From positions 1 through 64,000 of the forward strand of contig CANMBE010000014.1 of assembly GCA_947495975.1 (NCBI GenBank): a stretch of 64,000 bases of DNA, read 5' to 3'. This DNA is from Ignavibacteria bacterium (GTDB lineage Bacteria > Bacteroidota > Ignavibacteria > Kapaibacteriales > Kapaibacteriaceae). Below the pieces are notes generated by a model. It ran no database searches and was not told the DNA's origin. It saw nothing but the letters and a program-made list of their open reading frames with translations. The position numbers and the translations under genes were made by a program. Position 1 is the stretch's first letter, and every line of letters begins with the position of its first letter. Below, in pieces: positions 1 through 8,103 of the stretch.

Positions 1-11
1 AAAACAATCAT

Positions 12-127
12 CTTGGTGACGATTGCGCGGGGGTCACACCTCTTCCCATTCCGAACAGAGTAGTTAAGCCCCGTTGCGCCGATGGTACTGCATCTGAACT
101 GGTGTGGCAGAGTAGGTAGTCGCCAGG
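12..127 (+). rRNA. rrf: 5S ribosomal RNA
   Basis: The sequence has the 5S layout. The 5' end CTTGGTGAC pairs with the 3' end GTCGCCAGG to form the terminal helix, and the internal motif CCCATTCCGAACAGAG and the loop AAGCCCC are typical of bacterial 5S rRNA. The length of about 116 bases fits the family. The 23S and 16S genes are not in the window and presumably lie just upstream, making this the distal end of an rRNA operon. Ends are set from the helix and may be off by one or two bases. Confidence 0.95.
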
Positions 128-141
128 TATTCTTTCAAATT

Positions 142-177
142 GCTCCTGTTTGCGCTTGCAGACAGGAGCTCTTTGCG
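142..177 (+). terminator. Terminator after 5S rRNA
   Basis: GCTCCTGT and ACAGGAGC form an 8-bp stem around a loop of about 12 bases, followed by a short T-rich stretch (TCTTTGCG). It lies 14 bases past the 5S gene and would close the rRNA operon. Confidence 0.7.
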
Positions 178-240
178 TTATACGCGGCGCCTACGTTCTG
201 CGCACAATGCTCGATGAAATATTCAGAACCTCTAACACCG

Positions 241-248
241 TAGTTTTG
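241..248 (+). promoter_or_regulatory. TAnnTTTG promoter box before the receptor gene
   Basis: TAGTTTTG matches the -7 element of Bacteroidota primary-sigma promoters (TAnnTTTG). With the usual start four bases further on, the mRNA leader would be only about 8 nt. I see no clear -33 TTTG at the expected distance. A leader this short leaves no room for a cobalamin riboswitch. Confidence 0.45.
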
Positions 249-259
249 ATAGTTAGAAA

Positions 260-2179
260 ATGCACTGCCTCTTTCTCCTCTTCATTGTTGTCCTTTCCAC
301 TCCAGTTTTCGCTGCTGATAGTGTGCGTGTGGATACAACAAAACGTAGACCCGTTGTAGTAACAGCAGACAAATGGCTTACCGATGCAACAGGTGCAGGC
401 ATGCCCACAATTCAACTGAGCTCAGACATTTTGAACAGGCTGGCTCCTCAGTCTCTCATTGCAGTATTGCCACTCATCCCAGGCGTGTTCGTGCGCGACT
501 ATGGTGGACTTGGTGGGCTGAAGACTTTTTCAATCAGAGGGGGCTCGGCATCACAAGCACTCGTGATGATCGATGAAACACGAATGTCCTCTGCGCAAAA
601 CGGCACTATCGATATTGGTCTGCTACCCGCAAGATTCGTTGAGAACATCAGCGTCATTCGTGGCGGGGTATGCGCACTCTACGGCGCAAACGCAATGACT
701 GGTGCAATGGATGTGCATATGCGCGTTCCAGAGTCAACTTCTGTGCGCACGTTTGCAAGTGGAGGCTCTTTCGATGAATGGCGGTTGGCTCTAGGAGCAT
801 CGGCATCGATTGGTGTGGTGCGGATTGGCGCCGACGTGGAATCTCTTGGCACGTCGGGATCATTCCCCTTTCGCACAGATCAATTTGGCGAGACGTACAC
901 CATCAACCGCAACAACGGCGATGCCAAGTCAACCTCTGGCACGATGCGCGTAGAAGCTGATAACGTGGGATCATTCACGTTCCTTGGTCGAACAACAGAT
1001 CGTGGTGTACCAGGCGCAGTTGTCCAGGGAAACGTGACCAGCGCGCGTGCGAGATTGAGCGACGATGATTTCATTGGACTCCTTCGTATAAAATTATTTA
1101 CGCAGCCTACACACTCACTCTCGCTTGTTGGATCAGCGCGCCATCTAGAGCAACGCTATGCAGACCCTGACGCTACAATCACGGGTCCAGGAGGTATAGA
1201 CGTAACGTATCTACAGCGCGATGTTTCCTTTGGTGTTGTCTCCAAAAGTGTATTCTCAGGAGCACTCAACACCACGCGCATTGATGCGAACTATGCAGAC
1301 TTGAGCGGCGAGTCCATCATAACGGATTCTGGATCTCTTGTTCTGCGCAAGTCCATTGGCATATCAACGGATTGGCAATGGGATGGGGCTTTAGGTTCAC
1401 CGCTAGATATCCGCGTAGCCATTCGTGTTGACGGATTCTCAGATATGGGCTGGGCTGTCTCGCCCCTTCTGGCGATGAAGCTTGCGATTACTGAGACGGT
1501 TGCACTGCGTGCTTCTTGGAGTTATAATTTCCGACCTCCAACGTTTAATGAATTGTATTACCTGAATTATGGAACACGGTCATTGTCACCTGAACGATCG
1601 CAATCGATTGATTTTGGTATTGCAGTTCGACCATGGTCATGGCTTGCTGTTGATGTGGACGTATTTTCCATCATGACCAACAATCTCATTGTATCTGTTC
1701 CCGTGAGCCCCGTTATAACAAGTGCGCAAAATGTAGGCGCTGCACAATCACTCGGAATGGAAATTCTTGCAAGGGGCTCCTGGTTTGATGGACGCCTCAT
1801 TGTGCAATGGTCATACACAATACAGAATGTAACGGATCAGACAGGTCGCGCGAGTATTGATGGCACGATGATCCCATACTCTGTGCCAGAGCTCGCATCA
1901 GTGCTTGTGCAATGGGATGATTCAATATGGACGGGCTCTGTGCAGTGGGCGTATACGGGATATCGCTATGCGCAAGCAGGCGGAGAGCATACATCTCTGC
2001 TGCAACCGTTTGCACTCATTGGCGCACAGATTGGCGTGCACGTCCGTGGACGCAACACGCGCGCCGATGTGCGCCTACAGGTAGACAATGTGCTTGATGA
2101 AGCATACGTTGTGGTGCGTGGCTATCCCATGCCAGGCCGCGTCTTTCGTTTGTCAACATCAATTGTCATTAGTCCATGA
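260..2179 (+). CDS. TonB-dependent outer-membrane receptor, BtuB-like
   Basis: Predicted TonB-dependent transporter of 639 residues that would carry a scarce ligand across the outer membrane using TonB energy. A signal peptide (LFLLFIVVLSTPVFA) is followed by a TonB-box-like PVVVTADK and a plug domain (about residues 45-155) with IPGVFVRDYGG, FSIRGGSASQALVMIDE and ISVIRGGVCALYGANAMTGAMDV. The rest is a beta-barrel, ending in an aromatic-rich strand (RVFRLSTSIVIS). The size, close to E. coli BtuB (about 600), and the BtuG-like neighbour two genes down favour corrinoid as ligand. The ligand is inferred. It overlaps the next gene by 4 bases (ATGA). Confidence 0.88.
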   Translation: MHCLFLLFIVVLSTPVFAADSVRVDTTKRRPVVVTADKWLTDATGAGMPTIQLSSDILNRLAPQSLIAVLPLIPGVFVRDYGGLGGLKTFSIRGGSASQALVMIDETRMSSAQNGTIDIGLLPARFVENISVIRGGVCALYGANAMTGAMDVHMRVPESTSVRTFASGGSFDEWRLALGASASIGVVRIGADVESLGTSGSFPFRTDQFGETYTINRNNGDAKSTSGTMRVEADNVGSFTFLGRTTDRGVPGAVVQGNVTSARARLSDDDFIGLLRIKLFTQPTHSLSLVGSARHLEQRYADPDATITGPGGIDVTYLQRDVSFGVVSKSVFSGALNTTRIDANYADLSGESIITDSGSLVLRKSIGISTDWQWDGALGSPLDIRVAIRVDGFSDMGWAVSPLLAMKLAITETVALRASWSYNFRPPTFNELYYLNYGTRSLSPERSQSIDFGIAVRPWSWLAVDVDVFSIMTNNLIVSVPVSPVITSAQNVGAAQSLGMEILARGSWFDGRLIVQWSYTIQNVTDQTGRASIDGTMIPYSVPELASVLVQWDDSIWTGSVQWAYTGYRYAQAGGEHTSLLQPFALIGAQIGVHVRGRNTRADVRLQVDNVLDEAYVVVRGYPMPGRVFRLSTSIVISP

Positions 2180-3021
2180 CGAGGAGTCAGATGTTTTCCA
2201 TCGTTGTTTCGCTCGCAATGTTCGCTGTGTGCGTCACCAACACGAATGCTCAATGGCAAAGAGAGTTGTGTGATACAGTAATGCGTTTCATGCCAGGAAC
2301 GGGACAGACAAATGGTCAAGGTCCTGTGTTCTTTCCAAAGAATATCCTGAGTGGTCCATCGCGCATTGCTACAGAATTTGTTCCCGACACTGATCCGCGC
2401 GAGATCTGTTCCATTGGATTGGGTGGAAGTATTGTGCTCGGCTATCGTGGAGCGTTTATTGTGGATGGACCTGGCGCTGACATTGTAGTGATTGAAAACA
2501 CCTTTCGCTACTCAGCCCAGCGTATCTATGCAGAGCCTGCAATGGTTGAGGTGAGTCGCGACGGAGTTATGTGGAAGGCCTTTCCATTTGATTCCGCTAC
2601 GCTTATTGGCTGCGCCGGTGTTACACCCCTTGGGGATTCCTTTGATCTTTCTTCTGTTGGTGTTGATAGCATTCGATGGATCCGCATTACGGATGTAACA
2701 TCAATAGTGATCAATAATCCTAAACATGTTTATTATGATCCAACGCTGACCGGATTTGACCTAGATGTTGTTGTTGGTCTGCACGTTACTCCCACAGCAT
2801 TCGCGTTGGCATTGACCGACGTTTTTCCAACATCTTCAGTACGGATTGATGCGCCACAGGCATCTACAATTTACGTGTATGACAGTAGAGGTGCTGTGGT
2901 TCTCACAGCAGTCATTGCTGCCGGAGTGCGCATGCTTGATCTCGCCCCCTTGCCATCTGGTGGATATTTTGTTGTGCTTGATGATGGAAGTAGTCGTAGC
3001 ACATTAAAGGTATTGCGATAA
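2176..3021 (+). CDS. Sorted cell-surface protein in the corrinoid-uptake cluster
   Basis: Secreted protein of 281 residues with a signal peptide ending near TNTNAQ. The centre carries the pattern GLGGSIVLGYRGAFIVDGPGADIVVIENTF, which I associate with cell surface proteins found beside TonB-dependent receptors in FCB bacteria. The last 80 residues (VRIDAPQASTIYVYDSRG to GGYFVVLDDGSSRSTLKVLR) look like a type A C-terminal sorting domain for type IX secretion. The role is probably ligand capture or surface assembly, but this is inferred. An alternative ATG at 2191 has GAGGAG four bases upstream. The ATG at 2176 overlaps the previous stop (ATGA) and gives a signal peptide with a basic residue, so I kept it. 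Confidence 0.75.
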   Translation: MTRSQMFSIVVSLAMFAVCVTNTNAQWQRELCDTVMRFMPGTGQTNGQGPVFFPKNILSGPSRIATEFVPDTDPREICSIGLGGSIVLGYRGAFIVDGPGADIVVIENTFRYSAQRIYAEPAMVEVSRDGVMWKAFPFDSATLIGCAGVTPLGDSFDLSSVGVDSIRWIRITDVTSIVINNPKHVYYDPTLTGFDLDVVVGLHVTPTAFALALTDVFPTSSVRIDAPQASTIYVYDSRGAVVLTAVIAAGVRMLDLAPLPSGGYFVVLDDGSSRSTLKVLR

Positions 3022-4085
3022 TGAGAACGATTATCATCCTTGTGGTTGCCTCATTCTGCGTGCGTTGTGTTCCCGTTCCAACTGCGCCTGACCCGTCAAC
3101 CACGCCACTTGTCTCCGGTGGGTTCTTTGTTGTTTGTGAAGGCCTGTGGCGTCAAGACAACGCAACATTGTCCTTTATTACTCCAACGGGTTCAGCCGAG
3201 CGTGATGTTGTTTCTACGCGTAACGTTGGTCTACGTCTTGGTGATACGGGCAGCGACATTCTTGTGCGCGGAGACAGTATCTATGTGTGTGCAAGTACGT
3301 CTGGTACGATTGAAGTGTATCATCGATTAACTGGTATATGGAAGGGGCGAATCCGTTTTGAAAACGGACGCGAGCCATATCGTCTTGTCATTGTAAAAGA
3401 TCACGTTGCTGTTTGTTCTATACGAAACGATGATTGTATTGCAGAGATAGACCTGCGCTTGTTGACCGTTCGTGTGCCTCGTGCGCCCGCTGGACCAGCC
3501 CCAGAAGGCCTCTGTTGTCTCCGCGGTCGCATCTACGTAGCAAACAGTGGTCTTGGTGATCTGCGCCTAAAGGAGACTGGTGCTGGGACTGTTTCCGTGC
3601 TTGATGCAAAAGATCTCCGCGTCGTAAAAACGATTGAAGGCCTACCAAACGCGATGCAGTGCACAGCCGATGCCGTGCGTGGCCTCATCTGGTTTACGTA
3701 CCGTCACCTCGCAACAAAGCCCGATTCTCTCGGCGGCGTTGTTTGTTACGATCCGGCTCTCGATAGTATCATCGATCATCAACGATTTGTATCTCCGAAG
3801 GGGCTTGTCGTAGACCCTACGACGGGTATAATCTATGTTCTCCACCGCGATGGCATCGACTCATTTGACCGCAACACACAGACTCGTCGTACCATAGCAA
3901 CACACAAATCCACTAATGGCAATGATGTGTGGTACTCACTCGGTTGGTGGAAGAGTCAACGAGCGCTGCTCGTTGGCAACGCCCGCACCTACGTCACAGA
4001 TGGAGAAGTGATTGCTCTAGACCTCAACGGCAACGTGAGTTTTAAGGCTGGCGTAGGGCTGAATCCCTCGGCTTTTGCTGATTAG
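3021..4085 (+). CDS. BtuG-like (DUF5074/YncE) beta-propeller lipoprotein
   Basis: 354-residue exported protein; Cys residues at 13 and 16 after a hydrophobic segment suggest a lipoprotein, though the lipobox is not textbook. GGFFVVCEGLWRQDNATLSF (residues about 33-52) matches the first blade of the BtuG/DUF5074 family. Later segments such as RIYVANSGLGD, GTVSVLDAKDLRVVKTI and IIYVLHRDGIDSFDRNT are YncE-type blades. In Bacteroides, BtuG is a surface propeller that binds vitamin B12 extremely tightly and hands it to BtuB. Here the gene follows the receptor and sorted protein with a TAATG overlap, so co-function is likely. Corrinoid specificity is inferred. Confidence 0.72.
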   Translation: MRTIIILVVASFCVRCVPVPTAPDPSTTPLVSGGFFVVCEGLWRQDNATLSFITPTGSAERDVVSTRNVGLRLGDTGSDILVRGDSIYVCASTSGTIEVYHRLTGIWKGRIRFENGREPYRLVIVKDHVAVCSIRNDDCIAEIDLRLLTVRVPRAPAGPAPEGLCCLRGRIYVANSGLGDLRLKETGAGTVSVLDAKDLRVVKTIEGLPNAMQCTADAVRGLIWFTYRHLATKPDSLGGVVCYDPALDSIIDHQRFVSPKGLVVDPTTGIIYVLHRDGIDSFDRNTQTRRTIATHKSTNGNDVWYSLGWWKSQRALLVGNARTYVTDGEVIALDLNGNVSFKAGVGLNPSAFAD

Positions 4086-4098
4086 TTCATCGGTTAAT

Positions 4099-4118
4099 GA
4101 GTTAGTGCCCAGTAACTC
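4099..4118. repeat. Small inverted repeat between convergent genes
   Basis: GAGTTA and TAACTC flank an 8-base loop between the BtuG-like gene and the convergent SUI1-like gene. It has no T-tract and may be a weak terminator. The adjoining bases contain AGTTACGG on the minus strand, a unit that recurs elsewhere in the window (see findings). Confidence 0.25.
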
Positions 4119-4123
4119 CGTAA

Positions 4124-4453
4124 CTATCCCCCCACCTTATATCCCTCTTCCTCCAACACGTTCTTCATCCTCGCAACGTGGTCTCCTTGCATTTCGATGG
4201 TTTGATCAACGAGTTGACCACCAGCGCCGAGAGTTTTTTTAAAGAGTGTAAGTAGTCTGTTGAGTTCCATGGGATGAGAGAAGAAGCCCCATGCAATGGA
4301 CACGGGTTTACCTCTGCGTTTTTCGACTCGGACGCGGAGACGAAGCACGTTACCATCATGGCCTCTTCGTTTATCGTTGGCCTTGGCAGTGGATGTGTTC
4401 TTATCTGGCTCGGGAATGCCGAGTAGTGCTGCGAGATCTTTTAGGTCGGCCAT
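4124..4453 (-). CDS. SUI1/YciH-like translation factor
   Basis: 109-residue protein starting MADLKDLAALLGI. The second half has the SUI1/eIF1 fold pattern: LRLRVRVEKRRGKPVSIAWGF, then LNRLLTLFKKTLGAGGQLVDQTIEMQGDH and a closing helix KNVLEEEGYKV. Bacterial YciH proteins resemble eIF1 and are thought to act at the ribosome in initiation fidelity or stress; the role here is by homology. The ORF track extends to 4828, but the added residues are composition-biased and unlike the family, so I start at the ATG at 4453. TATTTTCA, a poor match to TAnnTTTG, sits three bases before that ATG. Confidence 0.85.
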   Translation of the reverse strand: MADLKDLAALLGIPEPDKNTSTAKANDKRRGHDGNVLRLRVRVEKRRGKPVSIAWGFFSHPMELNRLLTLFKKTLGAGGQLVDQTIEMQGDHVARMKNVLEEEGYKVGG

Positions 4454-4818
4454 TATTGAAAATAGAACATCGTCTGAAGTTGTGGAATAGGGTGGACTAT
4501 TGTTGGATTCTCTAAAAATATCATAATCGGCACGTCTTTGCCAACGAAGTTGGTGCTGATTCCACGAAGAGCAGAGAAGCGATATGAGGATGATTTGAGA
4601 GCAGGTACTGAAACTCGCCACCGATCTACCAGACGAGGTTCTGGATTGTAACGTAGACAACGATGAGTGTGACGGCGAATCTGCTGGCCAAAGAAAAACG
4701 AAGGGCAATGCCACTGACCGTTGCAATGCCTGCCTTGTCATTGTTGTGTGTATCAAAGGCGTTACTGGTAATCTACGAGGCTTCGTGCAGTCCGCTATCC
4801 GTACTTTTGAACAATATC
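4454..4818. other. Intergenic region between divergent SUI1-like gene and plsC
   Basis: I assign no gene here. The plsC frame is open back to an ATG at 4663, but the extra 52 residues precede the expected N-terminal membrane segment. On the minus strand one frame encodes a hydrophobic stretch (ASRFAVTLIVVYVTIQNLVW) before a stop but lacks an ATG or GTG start, so it is not called. The main recognisable signal is the promoter box at 4802. Confidence 0.5.
4802..4809 (+). promoter_or_regulatory. TAnnTTTG promoter box before plsC
   Basis: TACTTTTG matches the Bacteroidota -7 consensus and lies 9 bases before the GTG at 4819. The implied leader is about 6 nt. It argues for the GTG start over the upstream ATG at 4663, which would lie before the transcription start. 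Confidence 0.45.
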
Positions 4819-5526
4819 GTGCGAACATGGTTTATCATCTTTGTTGTTTTTCTTGTAACTGCCGCCTATGGGACGGCTGTGATGATCCATATGTTCCTGT
4901 GGAAAAATCACGATGTGTTCTATGCATACACAAGGTCATGGGCCAGGTTTGTTCTTAAAATATCACGGGTGCAGGTTGTAACCGTTGGAACAGATGAGAT
5001 ACGGCCTGAGGAACGCTACGTCTATATTGCCAATCACGCTAGCCTATTCGACATACCTGTTCTAATTGCAGCCGTGCCGGATAACTTTAGGATTATCTAC
5101 AAACGCGAACTACAGAAGATCCCGATCTTCGGATGGTGCATTCGTATGTCGCCGTTTATTGCCATTGACCGTGAGCGTAGCCGAGATGCGGTAGACGTTC
5201 TTGATACTGTGAGCCAAACCATGCGTCAAGGTAGCTCGGTGCTGATTTTTCCTGAAGGCACTCGCAGCGATAGTGGAATTGTAGGCGAGTTTCGGCGTGG
5301 TGCTTTTTCTCTTGCCGCTCGCAGCGGTAGATCCATAATTCCAATTTCCATTGTTGGAACCAGAAATACCCTTCCCAAGAAGACGCGACACATCCAAGGG
5401 GGACTGGTCACTATACATGTAGGAAGCCCCATAACGGTGCCAGAGGTTACAACTCGCGAAGCAGAACGAAATCTCATGGAGCATGTACGTCAGATCATTT
5501 CGAACACCGTAGATTCGTACCTATGA
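4819..5526 (+). CDS. plsC: 1-acyl-sn-glycerol-3-phosphate acyltransferase
   Basis: Transfers an acyl chain to lysophosphatidic acid to make phosphatidic acid for membrane lipids. The N-terminus is a membrane anchor (TWFIIFVVFLVTAAYGTAVMI). The acyltransferase motifs follow in order: NHASLFDIPVL (the HxxxxD catalytic pair), a basic segment YKRELQKIPIFGWCI, FPEGTRS (glycerol-phosphate binding) and PISIVGT. From the GTG at 4819 the protein is 235 residues, normal for PlsC. The ORF track starts at 4663, which would add 52 residues before the anchor; start choice is the main uncertainty. It ends in an ATGA overlap with gatC. Confidence 0.88.
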   Translation: MRTWFIIFVVFLVTAAYGTAVMIHMFLWKNHDVFYAYTRSWARFVLKISRVQVVTVGTDEIRPEERYVYIANHASLFDIPVLIAAVPDNFRIIYKRELQKIPIFGWCIRMSPFIAIDRERSRDAVDVLDTVSQTMRQGSSVLIFPEGTRSDSGIVGEFRRGAFSLAARSGRSIIPISIVGTRNTLPKKTRHIQGGLVTIHVGSPITVPEVTTREAERNLMEHVRQIISNTVDSYL

Positions 5527-5804
5527 ATGCTACTGAAGTCCTTCGAATTGCCGAGTTATCTCGGCTGCACTTTTCCGATGAGGAAGCTGCGGCATTTGCC
5601 GAGCAGTTCTCAAACATTGTTGAATATGTTGGCGCTATCAATGGCATTGACATGCAAAATGTAGAACCGCTCGTGTCGATCAATGATCATGTGAACGTTC
5701 TGCGAGAAGACATCGTGGGCGAGTGCCTTACCACTGAAGAAGCCTTACGAAATGCTTCAAAGAAGGATGAGGCATTTTTTAAAGTGCCGAAAGTACTCGG
5801 ATGA
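5523..5804 (+). CDS. gatC: Asp/Glu-tRNA amidotransferase subunit C
   Basis: 93-residue small subunit of the GatCAB complex, which amidates mischarged Glu-tRNA(Gln) or Asp-tRNA(Asn). GatC stabilises GatA and bridges it to GatB. The family pattern is clear: VLRIAELSRLHFSDEEAAAFAEQFSNIVEYVGAINGIDMQNVEPL, then LREDIVGECLTTEEALRNA and the C-terminal FFKVPKVLG. gatA and gatB are not in the window, so the subunits are encoded apart. It overlaps plsC and kdsB by 4 bases each, implying one transcript. Confidence 0.95.
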   Translation: MNATEVLRIAELSRLHFSDEEAAAFAEQFSNIVEYVGAINGIDMQNVEPLVSINDHVNVLREDIVGECLTTEEALRNASKKDEAFFKVPKVLG

Positions 5805-6550
5805 TAGTTGGAATTATTCCAGCGCGATACGCTTCGTCTCGGCTGCCTGGTAAGCCTCTTATCGATTTAGAAGGCCAGTCGATGATTGAGCGTGTATGGC
5901 GCACAGCGTGTGAGTCATCGGCCATTGACCGCGTGATTATCGCAACAGATAACGAGTGCATTGTTGCAGAAGCACAACGAATTGGCGCGGAGTTCGTGCT
6001 TACATCGCCTGATGAACCTAGCGGAACTGATAGGTGCTACGCTGCAATACGTACTCTCAAACTTTCACCTGATGTTATCGTGAATATCCAAGGTGATGAA
6101 CCACTCTTACACCACAATGTACTGACGGTGTGCATCGATGCGCTGCGATCAACGCGGGCGGATGTTGCTACGCCAATTGCGTTGATCAAGAGCGCGCATG
6201 AACTTACTGATCTAAACGTAGTAAAAGTTGCTCGCGCAGAGAGTGGCAGAGCTTTGTACTTCTCGCGGTCACCAATCCCGCATCATCGTGGTGTTGAGGT
6301 GGCTGATTGGATTGCTGATGTTCCGTATTGGAAGCACATTGGTCTGTATGCGTACACAGCCGATGCATTGCAACGCCATATTCTGCTGCAGCCGTCACCA
6401 CTTGAACGCATAGAGCATCTTGAACAGCTACGGCTGCTTGAGAATGGGGCTCTTATTACGTGTGTAGAAACGCAGTATGATGGTTTGAGTGTTGACACTG
6501 CTGAGGATGCTGAACGCGTGCGCGCGGTGCTGCGTGCGAGTAATCACTAG
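5801..6550 (+). CDS. kdsB: 3-deoxy-manno-octulosonate cytidylyltransferase
   Basis: Activates Kdo with CTP to CMP-Kdo, needed for the inner core of lipopolysaccharide. The start MIVGIIPARYASSRLPGKPL is the nucleotide-binding loop of the KdsB family. Other signatures are IERVWRTA, VIIATDN, TSPDEPSGTDRCYAA, VNIQGDEPLL, ALYFSRSPIPHHR, HIGLYAY and EQLRLLENG. The length of 249 residues is typical. It is the last gene of the plsC-gatC-kdsB run and meets the GT9 gene tail to tail 7 bases on. Presence of kdsB shows the cell makes Kdo-containing LPS. Confidence 0.96.
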   Translation: MIVGIIPARYASSRLPGKPLIDLEGQSMIERVWRTACESSAIDRVIIATDNECIVAEAQRIGAEFVLTSPDEPSGTDRCYAAIRTLKLSPDVIVNIQGDEPLLHHNVLTVCIDALRSTRADVATPIALIKSAHELTDLNVVKVARAESGRALYFSRSPIPHHRGVEVADWIADVPYWKHIGLYAYTADALQRHILLQPSPLERIEHLEQLRLLENGALITCVETQYDGLSVDTAEDAERVRAVLRASNH

Positions 6551-6557
6551 GGTTGCG

Positions 6558-7493
6558 CTATAGCAACGATTGCACGGCTGCGTAGGCAGCATCCAAGGAG
6601 ATGGTGGACATGTCATCGCCTGAACCACACGCAAGAACAACGCAATGTTTTGTATAGGGACCCCACCTGCGCGCGCTCATTGATGGCGTAGTAGGATAGA
6701 ACCCAACTACGCCAACACCTAATGCCGCAGCAATGTGCAACACACCGGTTGAGTTGGCGCACAACACACATGATGAAGCAATGAGGTCAATCATGTCATC
6801 GAGTTCAAGTGCCCCGCAGAGATTCTCTGACTCTGGGCATAACGCATGAACCTCATCACAAAGCGCGCGTTCTGCTTCAATGCCAGTAATGACTATGTGC
6901 GCACCGAGTTTGTTGTGTAGCATTTGTGCGAGCAATCCAAACCGCTCTGCCGGCCAGTCACATGCGGATCCGCCCGACCCTGGATGAATGATGATCCATG
7001 GCGGTGAACTCTTTGTTGCAACGTTCTCGAGCCGAGGAGAAACAAGATGTACTGCTGGCTGTGCACCTCCAAAGGCATGCGATATCATTCGCACATTATA
7101 TTCTGCTTCGTGAAAGGCAGCATCGGAGCGGTGCTCTGTTATCCGTGTTGTAAAGAGTGGTGAGTACCACCGAAACCCACTGCCGATTCGCTGCTTCACA
7201 CCCGCACGAACGGCAGCCCATAGCTCTGAGAGCCGTGGACGTGGAAAGAATGCGGCGTCAATTGCATGAGCATGCAGGAGCGCATGCAGCGGTTCATTGT
7301 GCTCGTCTATATACACCACGTTGTCGATGTCGCTTAAATCGTGCACCAGTGGCCGTGCGTATGACCGCGTAATCAGCGTGCGCTGTGCATCAGGAAAACG
7401 CTGACGCAGCACCGAAAACATTGGCAAGGTGAGAACCATATCGCCGAGGCGATCTGTTCTGATGATAGCAATATGGGAAGGGTCTTCTGTCAT
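6558..7493 (-). CDS. Glycosyltransferase family 9 (heptosyltransferase-like)
   Basis: Protein of 311 residues that probably transfers a sugar, by analogy heptose, to the LPS core in the cytoplasm. Family features are the N-terminal IAIIRTDRLGDMVLTLPMFSVLRQRFP, the middle PPWIIIHPGSGGSACDWPAERFGLLAQML, and the donor-site region CVLCANSTGVLHIAAALGVGVVGFYP. The ORF track starts at 7547, but those 18 extra residues run through a perfect hairpin (7501-7529) that I read as the upstream gene's terminator, so I start at MTEDPSHIAIIR. It lies opposite kdsB, consistent with an LPS role. Confidence 0.88.
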   Translation of the reverse strand: MTEDPSHIAIIRTDRLGDMVLTLPMFSVLRQRFPDAQRTLITRSYARPLVHDLSDIDNVVYIDEHNEPLHALLHAHAIDAAFFPRPRLSELWAAVRAGVKQRIGSGFRWYSPLFTTRITEHRSDAAFHEAEYNVRMISHAFGGAQPAVHLVSPRLENVATKSSPPWIIIHPGSGGSACDWPAERFGLLAQMLHNKLGAHIVITGIEAERALCDEVHALCPESENLCGALELDDMIDLIASSCVLCANSTGVLHIAAALGVGVVGFYPTTPSMSARRWGPYTKHCVVLACGSGDDMSTISLDAAYAAVQSLL

Positions 7494-7500
7494 ACAAGAA

Positions 7501-7529
7501 CGGGCATCGTCAGTTGCTGACGATGCCCG
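7501..7529 (-). terminator. Hairpin terminator for the barrel-protein gene
   Basis: CGGGCATCGTCAG and CTGACGATGCCCG form a perfect 13-bp stem with a 3-base loop. It lies 24 bases past the stop of the minus-strand barrel gene and just ahead of the GT9 ATG. On the minus strand the run after the stem is TTCTTGT, so the U-tract is weak. Confidence 0.65.
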
Positions 7530-7553
7530 CCTGGATATACTTTTCATCGTTGA

Positions 7554-8027
7554 TCAGAAGAACCACTCAACACCGATGGCCGGTGTGGCAATTCCGAAAG
7601 TAACGTATTGTGTGCTTGGGCTAAAGGGAACTTTCAACACTGCGATTTGTGCAAACACTCCAAAATGGTCAGTAATGAAATACTCAGCACCGCCACCAAA
7701 TGTGAGTCCGGTGGTTGAAGAACCCGATACCGTGTTCGACGTAAGAAACAGTTGGCCGATCAAAAATGGCTTGAGTTCCTTTGATCCCTTAAAAAGATAC
7801 TTTCCATAGGGTGCAAATGTGATTTGTGTATTAGCGTCAGAAATGAGGAGCCCAAACTGTGTTCCTACATGGAATGCCGGATCGATGGCATAAACCACAT
7901 GACCACCAATATCATACCAGCCAATGGATGCGCCCACACCTAATTGCCCACTAGGGCTCTGGGCAGAGACCATTGTGGCACCTGACACCATAACGAAAGC
8001 GAAAAGAACAAGGAAAAGATTCTTCAC
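7554..8027 (-). CDS. Small outer-membrane beta-barrel protein
   Basis: Exported protein of 157 residues. From the GTG at 8027 (GGAG about 8 bases upstream) it reads VKNLFLVLFAFVMVSGATMVSAQ, a clear signal peptide. The mature part alternates Gly, aromatic and polar residues in short strands (GVGASIGWYDIGGHVVYAIDPAFHVGTQFGLLI, FTSN..GLTFGGGAEYFITDHFGVFAQ) and ends in IGVEWFF, a C-terminal aromatic typical of barrels recognised by Bam. It looks like an OmpW/OmpX-type 8-stranded barrel, but I cannot name a ligand. A minus-strand TATATTTG box at 8065 implies its own promoter. Confidence 0.75.
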   Translation of the reverse strand: MKNLFLVLFAFVMVSGATMVSAQSPSGQLGVGASIGWYDIGGHVVYAIDPAFHVGTQFGLLISDANTQITFAPYGKYLFKGSKELKPFLIGQLFLTSNTVSGSSTTGLTFGGGAEYFITDHFGVFAQIAVLKVPFSPSTQYVTFGIATPAIGVEWFF

Positions 8028-8064
8028 GTTGAGCTCCAAACAATGGTTGATGATTCTTGCCGTC

Positions 8065-8072
8065 CAAATATA
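8065..8072 (-). promoter_or_regulatory. TAnnTTTG promoter box for the barrel gene
   Basis: TATATTTG on the minus strand is a perfect -7 match. A TTG lies about 17 bases upstream (CTTGCAACG), near the -33 position. The implied leader to the GTG at 8027 is about 34 nt and carries the GGAG ribosome site. Confidence 0.55.
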
Positions 8073-8103
8073 CCGAGTTAACTTCGTTGCAAGAATATAC
8101 ACT

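Noticed and set aside
178-259. Cobalamin riboswitch ahead of the BtuB-like gene
   Set aside because: Only 82 bases separate the rRNA terminator from the ATG, and no B12-box-like sequence is visible.
4640-4760. Minus-strand hydrophobic frame (TLIVVYVTIQNLVW)
   Set aside because: It has no ATG or GTG start and is only about 40 codons between stops.
4663-4818. N-terminal extension of plsC to ATG 4663
   Set aside because: The added residues precede the expected anchor helix and lie upstream of a TACTTTTG promoter box. GTG 4819 gives a normal PlsC length.
7924-8103. N-terminal extension of the FemAB-like gene in the ORF track
   Set aside because: It runs back through the oppositely oriented barrel gene and adds residues unlike the family.
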